DNA from: DASWUZ01 sp036401375
GTDB taxonomy: Bacteria; Acidobacteriota; Terriglobia; Terriglobales; Acidobacteriaceae
Direction of reading: 5' to 3'
NCBI GenBank assembly: GCA_036401375.1
Contig: DASWVB010000012.1
Coordinates: 310,001-374,000 of the forward strand
Length of the DNA: 64,000 bases
Shown here: one piece after another, positions 26,338 through 36,302 of the stretch
Layout: each line of letters begins with the position of its first letter
How positions within the stretch are numbered: position 1 is the stretch's first letter
The notes under the pieces: model-generated
The model's input: only the letters and a program-made list of their open reading frames with translations
Databases searched by the model: none
Told to the model about the DNA's origin: nothing
Made by a program: the position numbers and the translations under genes

Positions 26338-26825
26338 AGGACTCCGCGGGCCCTTGTACCACATGAACGTGCACCATTGCAGCACCTGCGACATTATCTG
26401 CCTCATCCTTCCCTGGTCCATCTGAAGCACTCGTACTTTATCGTGTACGGGCCATGTTGCCCCCGGAGAACGCCGCTCCCGCCCTGCCGCTGTGCGCAGG
26501 CCATGGACCCGCTCTGTCTCCGAATACATGAGCCAGCCACCGTCTCCAGCTGACTCTACGCGCAGAGTCTGATTGACGGTCGATACTCGGTTATGCTTTT
26601 GAATTACCTAAGTTTGTGTTAATTTTCTGGTTAACTTGTTAATTAGCTGGTTACTACAGGCTTCCATGATATCGTTTTCTCAACCCCACATGGGATCCAC
26701 TCTTTAATCCTCTGAGATCGCACCGCACTCACTGCCAAACACTGCTTCACTCAAGTTATTTGTCCCTCCCTTGCGCCTCTCGTTTCTACGGAGTCACCCA
26801 ATCCCTGGTTCGTGGAGGAGTTCCT
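26338..26825. other. AT-richer spacer before the giant glycosidase gene
   Basis: No gene is seen. 26575-26700 is strikingly AT-rich for this genome and contains a 20-bp direct repeat (26618-26657). Regulatory DNA for the gene at 26826 is the best guess. No terminator hairpin is evident for the upstream cluster. Confidence 0.55.
26618..26657. repeat. Pair of 20-bp direct repeats, likely operator
   Basis: GTTAATTTTCTGGTTAAC at 26618 and GTTAATTAGCTGGTTAC at 26638, exactly 20 bases apart (about two helical turns), in AT-rich DNA 170-210 bases before the start of the secreted glycosidase. The phasing suits a regulator binding twice on one face. Confidence 0.55.
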
Positions 26826-29800
26826 TTGTTCAACCCGCCTAACGCACGTAAGCCGCGTGCCGCCATCTTTCATAGCTTGCTTCTACTACTCATCGTGCCG
26901 GCGATACTTTCATCACCCCGGTCGGCCGCCCAGGGCGCCACCACCATCACGGTCGACTCAGCCGTCAAGCTGTCCGGCGCAAAGCGCCTCGGCATCAACA
27001 TGGGTGCGCAGGACTACTACGACTCCCAGCAGACGATGCGCAACATCCTGTTCCGCAACCCCGGCTTTGAGGGCGAGATGGTGCAGTCCATCCTGCACTG
27101 CAAGACCGTGACCGCGACCAGCTGCACCGACGACAACAGCAGCGCGTATTGGGGCAGCAACTTCTTCATCAATGCCGCGGCAGAGTTCATCACGGGCGGC
27201 GCCGCAGGTGTCCATGCGTCCGTGGCAAGCAGCCTCGGCGCCAGCGGTCAGACGGGAGTGGGAGCGACTCTTAACTTCGCCGCCCCGCCTCCTGGCCTCT
27301 CTGCCGGAGATTACGTAGTGGTACGTATGCAGAAGCTGGGCAACGCGCAGGCGGGCTGGTGGACTTACCTCAGCGGCGGCGCATCGCTCGCCTCAGAGCT
27401 CCAGGATCTCTCTCCCAACAGCCCCGGCCTGCAGGCGCTGCGCATCAACGCGGCCGGCAGCGGCCAGTACGCCACCGTGAGCAGCTATGCGGATTCGTCC
27501 GCCTCGCAGCCCTTCATCCAGATGAAAGGCGGATACACGCTCTTCTTCCGCGCCAAGGGAACAGGCGGCGCCAATCAAGTCGCCATCAGCCTCAACCGGC
27601 TGTTGCCCAGCGGAGCGAGAGTACCCTTCTTCAACCAGACAACCAGCCTCACCACCGGCTGGCAGGACTATAGCTACTACTTCCAGGCGAACGACACAGG
27701 GGCCGTCGGAACCATAGCCCTCACCTTTACCCTCAACTCCGCGTCTATGCTGCTCGACGACGTCTCCCTCACCGCGGACGCGGCGCCCGGCAACGTCACC
27801 GCCTACCGCAACGAGGTCGTCTCCACCCTCCAGGCGCTTAATCCCGGCGTCCTGCGGTATATGGATACGGGCGCCAGCTTCGGCAGCTCCATCAGCAACA
27901 TGATCGCGCCCACCTTCGCACGGCAGCGCGCCGCATACAGCGCCTGGAAGACCGAATCGGACGATATACCCGTCGGGCTCCATGACTTCCTGGTCCTCTG
28001 CAAGACCGTCGGCGCCGAGCCCTGGTACACCTTCCCGGCGGGCATGAGTACGCAGGATATGTCGAGCCTGATGGATTACTTTGGCGGCTCGACCTCGACA
28101 GCCTTCGGCGCAAAGCGGGCAGCGCTCGGCCAGAGTGCGCCCTGGACCACCGTCTTCCCTACCATCCACCTTGAGTTCGGCAATGAAGTCTGGAACACCG
28201 CCTTTGGAGGGGAAAACATCACCGACGCGTCGAGCTATGGAAGACGTGCGTCCGCCCTCTTTGCCGTCGCCCGCTCCTCCCCGTCCTACTCCAGCGGCTC
28301 CTTCGACCTGGTGCTCGATGGATGGGCGACCTCTCCCGGCTGGAACCAGGCCGTGCTCGCCGCCAGCGCGAACTACGACACCATCGACGCCGCACCCTAC
28401 CTCTTCTACAAGTTCAACGACACATCTTCGACCGAGGCCATCTTTGGTCCGATGTTTGCCCAGCCCGAGCTCTTTGACAGCGTCGCCGGCGGGGTGATGA
28501 ACAAGCAGGGACAGATCGCCGCCGCTGCTCCCAACCCGGCCAATCTCGCCGTCTACGAGGTCAATCTTTCCACCAACACCGGCGCCGCATCCCAATCCGC
28601 CATCAACTCAACTGTGCCCTCAGTAGGCGCCGGTCTGGCAGTGGCGGACCACATGCTGCTCATGATGCGCGACCTCGGCATCACCACCCAGATGCTCTAC
28701 TCGCTCGGAGGTTTTGGCGCGACCTTCAGCGGCACCGGCTATGGAGCAGGCACTCGCACCCCGCTCTGGGGATCCGTCTATGACATGGGCGTCACCAATC
28801 GCGTGCGGCCCACCTATCTCGGCGTCCAGCTCGCCAACTCCGCCATCCTGCCCAGCATGATCACCACCACCCAGAGCGGAGCCAACCCCACCTGGAACCA
28901 GCCCCTCAGCTCCAACGACAACATCAGTCTCAGTGGCGCTCACTACATCCAGAGCTTCGCCTTCACCGACGGTGCGCACAACAACGTCATCCTCTTCAAT
29001 CTTCACCGCACACAGGCTCTGCCCGTTGTCTTCGCCGGCTCGAACGCGCCCATCGGCTCGTCCACCATCACCACCCTGACGGCGCCCTCCATCAGTTCGA
29101 CCAACGAGCAGGCCACTGCAGTCGCGCCGGTCACATCGACCCAGACGCTGCAGGCCGGCGCCTCGATCTCTCTGCCGCCGTACTCGATGACGGTCATCAG
29201 CTCAGCGGTAGCCAGCGCTCCCACCATCACCGGCGTCACCGCCTCCTGTGCCGCCGGCACTCTCGGTGCGGGCGGCTCAACCGCGTGCACGGCCAACGTC
29301 ACCGGAACAGGCTCCTTCAACTCCGCTGTCACCTGGCAGGCAAGTCAGGGCACCGTCAACAGCAGCGGCGTCTACACCGCTCCTTCGCCTCTCGCCAACA
29401 ATGGCTCTGCCAACATCACCGCTACATCCGTGCAGGACACCACGCAGTCCTCCACCGTAGCTGTCAACCTCAGCGGCAGCGCCGTTACCGGAGTCTCCGT
29501 CAGCTGCGCCTCCGCCAGCATTCCACTCGGAGGAGGTACAAGCTGCGCCGCCTCCGTAGCCGGCAGCGGCAACCTGTCTTCCGGGGTTACATGGTCGACT
29601 ACCGCCGGCTCGATCGATGCCAACGGATACCTTACCGCTCCATCCAGCGGCAGCTCCCTGGTCGTTCAGGCCACCAGCCGGCAGGACCAGACCAGGTCAG
29701 GTACGCAGACGATCACTCTGCTCAATCCAGCACCCGTGCTGAGCGTTCCTGTCGTTACGACCACCGCCACCACGGCCACCATCAGCTGGACTACCAACGT

Positions 29801-31862
29801 CCCCACTCGAAGTGGAGTCGACTACGGAACCATTCCCGGACGCGGAGGCAGCACCACTCCTTACGTCTATCCACCCACCAGCTCGCCCTCTTTCACCCTC
29901 ACCGGTCTGCTGCCCGCAACCACCTACTACTACGCGCTGTTTTCCTCCTCGACGGATAACAGCCAGGTCACCTTCGCCAACTACTCCTTGACCACGGCGG
30001 GAGCCCCACCACCCCCACCTCCGCCGCCTCCACCTGCCGGAGCGACGCCAATCGCCAACGGCTTCCCCTACTTCACCGGAAGCTATGGTGTGTCGAACCC
30101 CACTGACACCGTGATCACCCTGGTCCCCTTCTGGCCTGCCGGCAATGCCTCCAACCTGCAGCTCGTATTTGGTAATACGACCCTCGCACCGGAGTATGCC
30201 GGCCCAGGCATCACCATCCGCGCATCCTTTGAATATCCGCAAGGCACCATCTGGCCCGTCTACTTCAACGGGCAGCGCGACGCCCAGCTCGCAGGTGGGG
30301 GAGTTCTGGTCAGCGACCCAACCAACCTCAGCGTCACCGCCGGAACCGTCGGATACGTCCGCGTCCGGGTCATACGCAATCCCACCAGCGGACCCGTGAG
30401 CTCGCTCTTGCTTAACTACTCCTGCGGCTCGGCCACCGGCAATCAGCTCGCGCCCAACACCACAACCAGGAAGGGCGGCAACTTCGACGGCTGCGAGTAT
30501 CTCACCTCGCAGTCCGGCAGCGACGGAGTCATGACCGCCGGCAGCACCGGCTTCAGCAGCGGAAGCATCAGCCTCGATCCTCTCTACAGTGTGGGTCAGC
30601 AGATCACCGTCTCCGGAGCCGGCCCGGGTGGCGGCTTGTATACAGGCACCATCGTCAGCGGCTCGGGAGGCAACGCCATCCTCACCCCTGCTGCCTCCAC
30701 CAGCGTTACCGGGCAGGCATGGAGCTACACCGGCGCCGACAAGACTTCAACCGCCAGCGCTTACATCCATAACTACGGCGGCGCCGGATACGCACCCACC
30801 GCTATCATCGGCCAAGCTACCTCGCCCGGGCTGAATAGCGTCACCATCCTCGGCGACAGCATCGGCCAGGGAACCGGCGCGACCCTCTCCGCGGGCAGCT
30901 GGCCCATCCAGGCCCTCAATCCTTCCGGCGTCTCGAACGGTCTCTCGACCACCATCGCCAGCAGTATCCCGTTCGTCCAGATGTCCCAGGGCGGCGAGAC
31001 TATCCACAACCTTGAGACGGTGCACCAGTTCCGCTTCTCGCAGATCCCGCGCACCTCCTACACCCTGGTCCAGATCGGCACCAACGACTCTGCGCTTCCG
31101 CTCGCCCAGCAGCAGGCAGACGACATCATGTTGTGGAACCAGATCGACGCCCTCGGTTCGGCACCCGTCCAGCCGACGATCATTGGAGCAAGAGGCAGCT
31201 CCACCGATAACTGGCTCACCACCACCAATCAGACGCCGGACCCGGGCACTCATGGCTATCTCGAGGCCATGAACGCCTGGTTCCGGGATGGCGCACCGAT
31301 CGACAACTCGAGCGGCCAGGCCGTCGCCATCGGCGCCTCCTCCGCCACTGCGAACAGGGCCGCCTTTTACGACAGCAACGGTGTGCTGATCAATGCCGCA
31401 TCCGGCCCTGCTCCGGCAAATCATCCGCTCGCCGCCGGCTTCATCTTCGACATCTCGCCGGCCGTCGAGACCAGCATCGGCTCCGGCATATGGAAGGTCG
31501 ATCCTGCCAACCGCACCGTCAACGACGCGGTCACCGGCGCAGGTTCAACCGTCGTCACCTCCGCATCCGCCAACTTCACCCCCGCCGACAACGGTCACTA
31601 CCTCGGCGGACCCGGCATCCGCAACAATACCGTCATCACCTACATGTCTCCGACCCAGGTGTCGCTCTCCGGATACGCTACAGTTACCGCCTCGGGGGTG
31701 ACGCTCACCATAGGCGGTCCCTACGGCAAAAACACAATAGATGGACTGCATCCGAGCGCCCACGGACACCTGGTACTCGGTCAGGCCGCGGCACTCTCCC
31801 TCAACCGGCTGCAGACCTCTGCCCAGAACGATGCGGCGGGCAAGAAGAACAAGGAGAAGTAG
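26826..31862 (+). CDS. Giant secreted protein: glycosidase-like domain, Ig repeats, SGNH esterase
   Basis: 1678 residues from the TTG at 26826, preceded by GGAGGAG at five bases; this start gives a normal signal peptide ending SAAQ. The N-terminal half (about 40-780) has a galactose-binding-like insert and a TIM-barrel glycosidase pattern. HLEFGNEVWN gives candidate acid/base Glu454 and AVYEVNLST candidate nucleophile Glu578, resembling arabinofuranosidase/GH51-like proteins. Two bacterial Ig-like repeats (about 799-965), an FN3 domain (about 967-1058) and a run of ten prolines (1061-1070) follow. An SGNH hydrolase ends the protein: ILGDSIGQG (Ser1345), QIGTNDS and DGLHPSAHGH (Asp1639, His1642). 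I infer it cuts and deacylates an extracellular polysaccharide, plausibly the one made or modified by the cluster upstream. Confidence 0.85.
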   Translation: MFNPPNARKPRAAIFHSLLLLLIVPAILSSPRSAAQGATTITVDSAVKLSGAKRLGINMGAQDYYDSQQTMRNILFRNPGFEGEMVQSILHCKTVTATSCTDDNSSAYWGSNFFINAAAEFITGGAAGVHASVASSLGASGQTGVGATLNFAAPPPGLSAGDYVVVRMQKLGNAQAGWWTYLSGGASLASELQDLSPNSPGLQALRINAAGSGQYATVSSYADSSASQPFIQMKGGYTLFFRAKGTGGANQVAISLNRLLPSGARVPFFNQTTSLTTGWQDYSYYFQANDTGAVGTIALTFTLNSASMLLDDVSLTADAAPGNVTAYRNEVVSTLQALNPGVLRYMDTGASFGSSISNMIAPTFARQRAAYSAWKTESDDIPVGLHDFLVLCKTVGAEPWYTFPAGMSTQDMSSLMDYFGGSTSTAFGAKRAALGQSAPWTTVFPTIHLEFGNEVWNTAFGGENITDASSYGRRASALFAVARSSPSYSSGSFDLVLDGWATSPGWNQAVLAASANYDTIDAAPYLFYKFNDTSSTEAIFGPMFAQPELFDSVAGGVMNKQGQIAAAAPNPANLAVYEVNLSTNTGAASQSAINSTVPSVGAGLAVADHMLLMMRDLGITTQMLYSLGGFGATFSGTGYGAGTRTPLWGSVYDMGVTNRVRPTYLGVQLANSAILPSMITTTQSGANPTWNQPLSSNDNISLSGAHYIQSFAFTDGAHNNVILFNLHRTQALPVVFAGSNAPIGSSTITTLTAPSISSTNEQATAVAPVTSTQTLQAGASISLPPYSMTVISSAVASAPTITGVTASCAAGTLGAGGSTACTANVTGTGSFNSAVTWQASQGTVNSSGVYTAPSPLANNGSANITATSVQDTTQSSTVAVNLSGSAVTGVSVSCASASIPLGGGTSCAASVAGSGNLSSGVTWSTTAGSIDANGYLTAPSSGSSLVVQATSRQDQTRSGTQTITLLNPAPVLSVPVVTTTATTATISWTTNVPTRSGVDYGTIPGRGGSTTPYVYPPTSSPSFTLTGLLPATTYYYALFSSSTDNSQVTFANYSLTTAGAPPPPPPPPPPAGATPIANGFPYFTGSYGVSNPTDTVITLVPFWPAGNASNLQLVFGNTTLAPEYAGPGITIRASFEYPQGTIWPVYFNGQRDAQLAGGGVLVSDPTNLSVTAGTVGYVRVRVIRNPTSGPVSSLLLNYSCGSATGNQLAPNTTTRKGGNFDGCEYLTSQSGSDGVMTAGSTGFSSGSISLDPLYSVGQQITVSGAGPGGGLYTGTIVSGSGGNAILTPAASTSVTGQAWSYTGADKTSTASAYIHNYGGAGYAPTAIIGQATSPGLNSVTILGDSIGQGTGATLSAGSWPIQALNPSGVSNGLSTTIASSIPFVQMSQGGETIHNLETVHQFRFSQIPRTSYTLVQIGTNDSALPLAQQQADDIMLWNQIDALGSAPVQPTIIGARGSSTDNWLTTTNQTPDPGTHGYLEAMNAWFRDGAPIDNSSGQAVAIGASSATANRAAFYDSNGVLINAASGPAPANHPLAAGFIFDISPAVETSIGSGIWKVDPANRTVNDAVTGAGSTVVTSASANFTPADNGHYLGGPGIRNNTVITYMSPTQVSLSGYATVTASGVTLTIGGPYGKNTIDGLHPSAHGHLVLGQAAALSLNRLQTSAQNDAAGKKNKEK

Positions 31863-32057
31863 CCCTCCTCAGCCAAACTCCCACCCGGCGCCAGCCGCGA
31901 CCGGAGCAATCCCGTCGCGGCCCTCCACCCGCATGATCGATGCCCGCCCGCGTCGATCATGCGACAATATCCGTGACGTTAACGGCCGGCAACCGGCAAC
32001 CCTGGACACACCCAGGTGCTCGCCGGTCGAGCCCTCACCGTCAGCGTCCAAGGGCTT

Positions 32058-32142
32058 GCGAAAGTGGCGGAATTGGCAGACGCACCAGACTTAGGATCTG
32101 GCGGGGCAACTCGTGGGGGTTCAAGTCCCCCCTTTCGCACCA
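32058..32142 (+). tRNA. tRNA-Leu, anticodon TAG
   Basis: 85 bases. Acceptor GCGAAAG pairs with CTTTCGC (32132-32138), discriminator A, CCA encoded at 32140-32142. The anticodon arm CCAGA-CTTAGGA-TCTGG gives TAG (codons CUN). A long variable arm and GGTTCAAGTCC T loop fit tRNA-Leu. Confidence 0.97.
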
Positions 32143-32344
32143 ACCTCCAGGCGCCGCAACTTACACTCCGGCGCTTCATCGCGCGATCACTGATAATTCG
32201 GCCGGCAGCAGCCCGCCGCCGCTGCCAACAGCGCGAAGCGCTTGCATCTCTGCCCTGTGTCAACCCGCAGCCGCCGGCTATCGAGCCCGCACTTCGCGCG
32301 ACCTGCTTCAACCCTGCCCGCCATATGGCCTATTCTGTTAGCAC

Positions 32345-32650
32345 ATGAACCCCACCAGCACCCAACCGAAGATCTCCCTCTCCCAGGCCGGCGACTACCG
32401 CGAGACTTATGCCAACAGCGTGCAGGTGCGGGTGAGCGTCTGGGACTTCCTGCTCGTCTTTGGAACTGCCAACCAGGAGTCTGCCGAGCAGGTCAACATC
32501 ACCAACAACGCCGGCATCTTCCTCAGTCCGCAGCAGGCCAAGGCTCTGTGGAACGTCCTCGGTCAGAACATCGCCCAGTATGAGCAGACCTTCGGCACTC
32601 TGGCCCTCGAGCCCCATCCGCAGGTCTTCCCCCAGGGCCCGGTCCACTAG
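32345..32650 (+). CDS. DUF3467 protein
   Basis: 101 residues with the DUF3467 pattern: YANSVQVRVSVWDFLLVFGTA, ITNNAGIFLSPQQAKALWNVLGQNIAQYEQTFG. The family is small, soluble and widespread; its role is unknown. TATTCT at 32331-32336 ends eight bases before the ATG and there is no ribosome site, so the message may be leaderless. It sits about 200 bases after tRNA-Leu. Confidence 0.85.
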   Translation: MNPTSTQPKISLSQAGDYRETYANSVQVRVSVWDFLLVFGTANQESAEQVNITNNAGIFLSPQQAKALWNVLGQNIAQYEQTFGTLALEPHPQVFPQGPVH

Positions 32651-32741
32651 ACTCGTTCCGACCGTGCGCTGAGACGCGGCCCGCCATCCCCACCGGCTGC
32701 CCGGCGAATGCGAGCCAGCGCCCGCCTTGGTAGACTGACCC

Positions 32742-34424
32742 GTGCCGCTCACGCGCAAATCTGCCCTGCCTTCCTCCGTCTTTCCAGCCCAGCTCTCGGC
32801 GCGGTTCCTCCCTCGCTACGACAATCCGCTCCCCCTCTGGATCATCTTTCCCCTGATCTTTGCTGCCCTCTACCTCACCCACGCCTCGCTGCTGCGACTG
32901 CCCTACTACTGGGACGAGGCCGGCTACTACATCCCCGCGGCCTATGATTTTTTCCGCACCGGCTCGCTTATCCCCGTCACAACCCTCTCGAACGCGCATC
33001 CCCCTCTGCCCTCCATCTACCTCGCGCTGTGGTGGAAGCTCGCCGGCTTCACTCCCCTCGTAACCCGCACCGCCGTCTGCCTGGTCGCGTCCGTGGCGCT
33101 GCTCGCGGTCTACCGCCTGGCGCACGCGGTCACCCGCCGCACCCCGGTCGCTGCCGCCACCGTGGCGCTCACCGCGCTCTACCCCGTCTGGTTCGCCCAG
33201 AGCACCCTCGCCCACGCCGACATCTTCGCGGCCGCTGCCACTCTGTGGGGACTGGCCTTTGCCCTTGAAGACACCACCGCGCCCCGCACCCGCGCGCGTC
33301 CACTGGCCGCCGTCCTCTGCTTCTCGCTCGCCGCACTCGCCAAGGAGACGGCCATCGTCACCCCGCTGGCCCTGGCGCTCTGGGAGACGTGGCACGCCTG
33401 GCGGCTGCAGTTCGACGACCCTGCCTCCGGCTCGCCCCGCCCGCGCCTGGCAGCAGGCGGCAGGTATCTGCTCGTCCTGCTGCCGCTCATCATCTGGTAC
33501 GCCTACCACTACAGCAGGACCGGCTACGTCTTCGGCAATCCCGAGTATCTGCGCTACAACGCGACCGCCACGCTCTCCCCGCTGCGCTTCGCCGTTGCGC
33601 TCTTTCACCGCACCCTACACGTGACCACCCACATGAACATGTTCGTCCCTGTCCTCTGCGCGCTTGCCGCCATGCTGCTGCCGCCGCGCGACGAGCAGGA
33701 CGGCAGTCCGCGTCAGCCGATCGGCGACAACGCCCGGCAGCAGGTCTATCTCGTGATCGTCGCCAACGTAGTCTTCTTCTCCGTCATGGGCGGCGCCCTG
33801 CTCACCCGATACGTTCTGCCGGTCTATCCGCTGGTCCTGTTGATCTGCGTCAACACCCTGCGGCGTCGCGTCCTCTACTGGCCCGCGTTGGTCGCGCTCA
33901 GCGGAGCGGCCTTCTTCGCCGGCCTCATCGTCAACCCGCCCTACGGCTTCGCCCCCGAGGATAACCTCGCCTACGCCGACGTCATCGCGCTCCACCAGCA
34001 GGCGATCCGCGTGCTCGTCGAGCGCAACCCGCACTCCGTCGTGCTCACTGCATGGCCGGCCAGCGACGAGCTCACCAAGCCGGAGCTGGGCTACCTCCGC
34101 ACCCCGTTCCCCGTCGTCGTCATCGACAACTTCTCCCTCCTTGAGATACAGAGAGCGGCGCAAGCGGCACCCGGCTATACCACCGCCCTGCTCTTCTCGA
34201 CGAAGTACGATCCGCCCGGGCAGCCCTTGAGCATGGCCCGAAAGAATGATTCGATCGACTCACGCTTCTTCGACTTCCACCGCGACCTGCGCCCCGATGC
34301 CGCCGCCCGCGTGCTCGGTGGGGCAGTAGAGTGGCGCCGGGAGCGGAAAGGCCTCTGGGCTGCCGTCCTGCACTTCGACCGGCCGCAACTCGCACAGCTC
34401 CCGGCTCCTTCGACAGCACCATAA
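32742..34424 (+). CDS. GT-C (family 39-like) membrane glycosyltransferase
   Basis: 560 residues from a GTG. About ten membrane segments; the first outer loop has YYWDEAGYY (Asp58, Glu59), the acidic motif of PMT/ArnT-type enzymes using polyprenyl-phosphate sugars. A soluble C-terminal portion (about 400-560) follows. It probably glycosylates a lipid or protein at the outer face of the membrane. TTGGTAGACT just before the GTG is an extended -10, leaving almost no leader. The TPR gene starts soon after. Confidence 0.82.
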   Translation: MPLTRKSALPSSVFPAQLSARFLPRYDNPLPLWIIFPLIFAALYLTHASLLRLPYYWDEAGYYIPAAYDFFRTGSLIPVTTLSNAHPPLPSIYLALWWKLAGFTPLVTRTAVCLVASVALLAVYRLAHAVTRRTPVAAATVALTALYPVWFAQSTLAHADIFAAAATLWGLAFALEDTTAPRTRARPLAAVLCFSLAALAKETAIVTPLALALWETWHAWRLQFDDPASGSPRPRLAAGGRYLLVLLPLIIWYAYHYSRTGYVFGNPEYLRYNATATLSPLRFAVALFHRTLHVTTHMNMFVPVLCALAAMLLPPRDEQDGSPRQPIGDNARQQVYLVIVANVVFFSVMGGALLTRYVLPVYPLVLLICVNTLRRRVLYWPALVALSGAAFFAGLIVNPPYGFAPEDNLAYADVIALHQQAIRVLVERNPHSVVLTAWPASDELTKPELGYLRTPFPVVVIDNFSLLEIQRAAQAAPGYTTALLFSTKYDPPGQPLSMARKNDSIDSRFFDFHRDLRPDAAARVLGGAVEWRRERKGLWAAVLHFDRPQLAQLPAPSTAP

Positions 34425-34486
34425 GCAGCTTCCTGCGCGACACCGGTGACCCACGCTGCAGGCGCGCAACTCCAGAGACGGGTAAC

Positions 34487-34492
34487 TATAAT
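34487..34492 (+). promoter_or_regulatory. Consensus -10 before the TPR gene
   Basis: Perfect TATAAT ending ten bases before the in-frame GTG at 34503. There is no -35 match. It argues for the GTG at 34503 as the start and for a very short or absent leader. Confidence 0.45.
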
Positions 34493-34502
34493 CAAAGCAG
34501 CG

Positions 34503-36302
34503 GTGTACTGCACGACTCCATCCCGTCTGCCCCTGCTCCTGCTGCTCGCAGCGGCCTCTACCCTGCAGGCCTTCGCCGGTCAGAACGCTCAACAAAACGC
34601 CCCGGCAGACGCTCGCCAGACTGCTTCGCAGAGCTCGCCGCAGACCGCGTCGTCCGTACCTCTGAATGCCAGCGCCGCAAACACCCTCAACTCCAGCCCG
34701 GCAGCGCCGGCAGAGGCCCATGGAAGGCTGGTCCTCGTCCTGCCCTTCAACAACCACTCCGCCGCGCCAAACCTCGACTGGATCGGCGAATCGTTTCCCG
34801 AGGTCCTCAACCAGCGCCTCACGGCGGCCGGCTTTCTGCCCATCAGCCGCACCGACCGCCTCTACGCCCTCGACCATCTCGGACTCCCGCTCGACTTCCA
34901 GCCCTCCCACGCGAGCACCCTGCGCATCGCGCAGATGCTCGACGCCGATTACGTTGTAGTCGGCTCGTACGAAGCAGACCCGAAGCACCTCAAGGCGACC
35001 GCCCGGGTGCTCGACGTCGCCGCGCTCACCCTCGGGCCGCCGATCGAGGAGCAGGCCGACCTGCCGCGCCTGCTCAACCTCGACAACAGCCTCGCCTGGC
35101 GGGTGGCAAAGGCGCTCGATCCCTCATACCCCGTTGCTGAACAGACCTTTGTCGCCGCCGACGCCAACCTCGGGATCGATGCCTTCGAGCACTACATCCG
35201 CGGCCTCGTCGAGAGCTCGCCCCAGGAGCGCACCAGGCATCTGCTCGAGGCAGTGCGCCTCGATCCCGGCTTCCCGCTCGCCTGGTATGCTCTCGGCCGC
35301 ACGTACTATTCTGACCAGCAGTATGAGCTCGCCGCCAACGCCCTCGGCCATCTCCCCAAGGACGACCCCAACGCACTGGCAGCCGACTTCTACCGCGGCC
35401 TCGCCTACTTCAACTCTGGTGAATACCTGAAGGCCGAAGACGCCTTCGCCTTTGTGACCACCCGCCAGCCGTTGCCTGAGGTCGTCAACAATGAGGCCGT
35501 GGCCGCCAGCCGCAGGGGCAAGGACGCGACTCCGCTCTTCGAGCAATCGGTCGCGGCAGACCCCAAGGACCCCGACTACCACTTCAACCTGGCCATCTCT
35601 CTGCGCACCCGCAACGACGTGCAAGGCGCGATCCGCGAGATAGATCTCGCCCTCAAACTCCGCCCTGACGATAGCGAGGCGCAGGCCTTTCAGGCAGCGC
35701 TCAGATCACCACAGGCGCCCCAGCCAAAGACCTCGCCCGAGACCAGGGCTGCAACTGCAGCCGGCACAAACGCCTCATCGGCTGCGCCCAAGAGCACCAA
35801 CGCCTTCGTCCCCGGCTCCGGCCCCGGCGCGCCCGTCGAACGCATCAAGCGCACCTATAACGAGGCTTCGTTCCGCCAGGCGGCCTTCGCGCTCGACCAG
35901 ATGCAGGCCATGCGTCTGGCCAGCCTCACTGCCGCCGAGCGCGCCGCCGCCCTCAACAAGGACGGCGTACAACTGCTCAATCGCGGCCTCATGCTTGAGG
36001 CCGAGCGGCAGTTCCTCTCTGCCCTCGAGGCCGATCCCTCCAGCGCCGACGCCCACGCCGGCCTCGCCCAGGTCAGGGAGCATACCGGCGACCTCGACGC
36101 CGCCCGCGCCGAAGCCGTCAAATCCCTGTCGCTGCATCAGAACGCCACAGCCCACCTGCTGCTCGCGCGCCTGGATATGCAGGCGAACCAGCTTCCCGTA
36201 GCCGCCGGCGAGGTCCGCCAGGCGCTCAACCTCGACCCCACCAACTCCGCCGCGAGAGGCATGCAGCAGGCCCTGCAGGCACGCGGCCAGCAGGTCCCAT
36301 GA
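34503..36302 (+). CDS. Secreted TPR-repeat protein
   Basis: 599 residues from the GTG at 34503; an upstream in-frame GTG at 34446 would add 19 residues lacking a signal-like start. A signal peptide (LPLLLLLAAASTLQAFAG) precedes a FlgO/CsgG-like domain (about 65-175, LVLVLPFNNHSAAPNLDWIGESFPEVLNQRL and ADYVVVGSYEAD) and about six TPR units in two blocks separated by a Pro/Ala/Thr linker (about 395-450). A periplasmic scaffold is inferred. The nfeD ATG overlaps its stop (ATGA), so they are coupled. Confidence 0.82.
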   Translation: MYCTTPSRLPLLLLLAAASTLQAFAGQNAQQNAPADARQTASQSSPQTASSVPLNASAANTLNSSPAAPAEAHGRLVLVLPFNNHSAAPNLDWIGESFPEVLNQRLTAAGFLPISRTDRLYALDHLGLPLDFQPSHASTLRIAQMLDADYVVVGSYEADPKHLKATARVLDVAALTLGPPIEEQADLPRLLNLDNSLAWRVAKALDPSYPVAEQTFVAADANLGIDAFEHYIRGLVESSPQERTRHLLEAVRLDPGFPLAWYALGRTYYSDQQYELAANALGHLPKDDPNALAADFYRGLAYFNSGEYLKAEDAFAFVTTRQPLPEVVNNEAVAASRRGKDATPLFEQSVAADPKDPDYHFNLAISLRTRNDVQGAIREIDLALKLRPDDSEAQAFQAALRSPQAPQPKTSPETRAATAAGTNASSAAPKSTNAFVPGSGPGAPVERIKRTYNEASFRQAAFALDQMQAMRLASLTAAERAAALNKDGVQLLNRGLMLEAERQFLSALEADPSSADAHAGLAQVREHTGDLDAARAEAVKSLSLHQNATAHLLLARLDMQANQLPVAAGEVRQALNLDPTNSAARGMQQALQARGQQVP

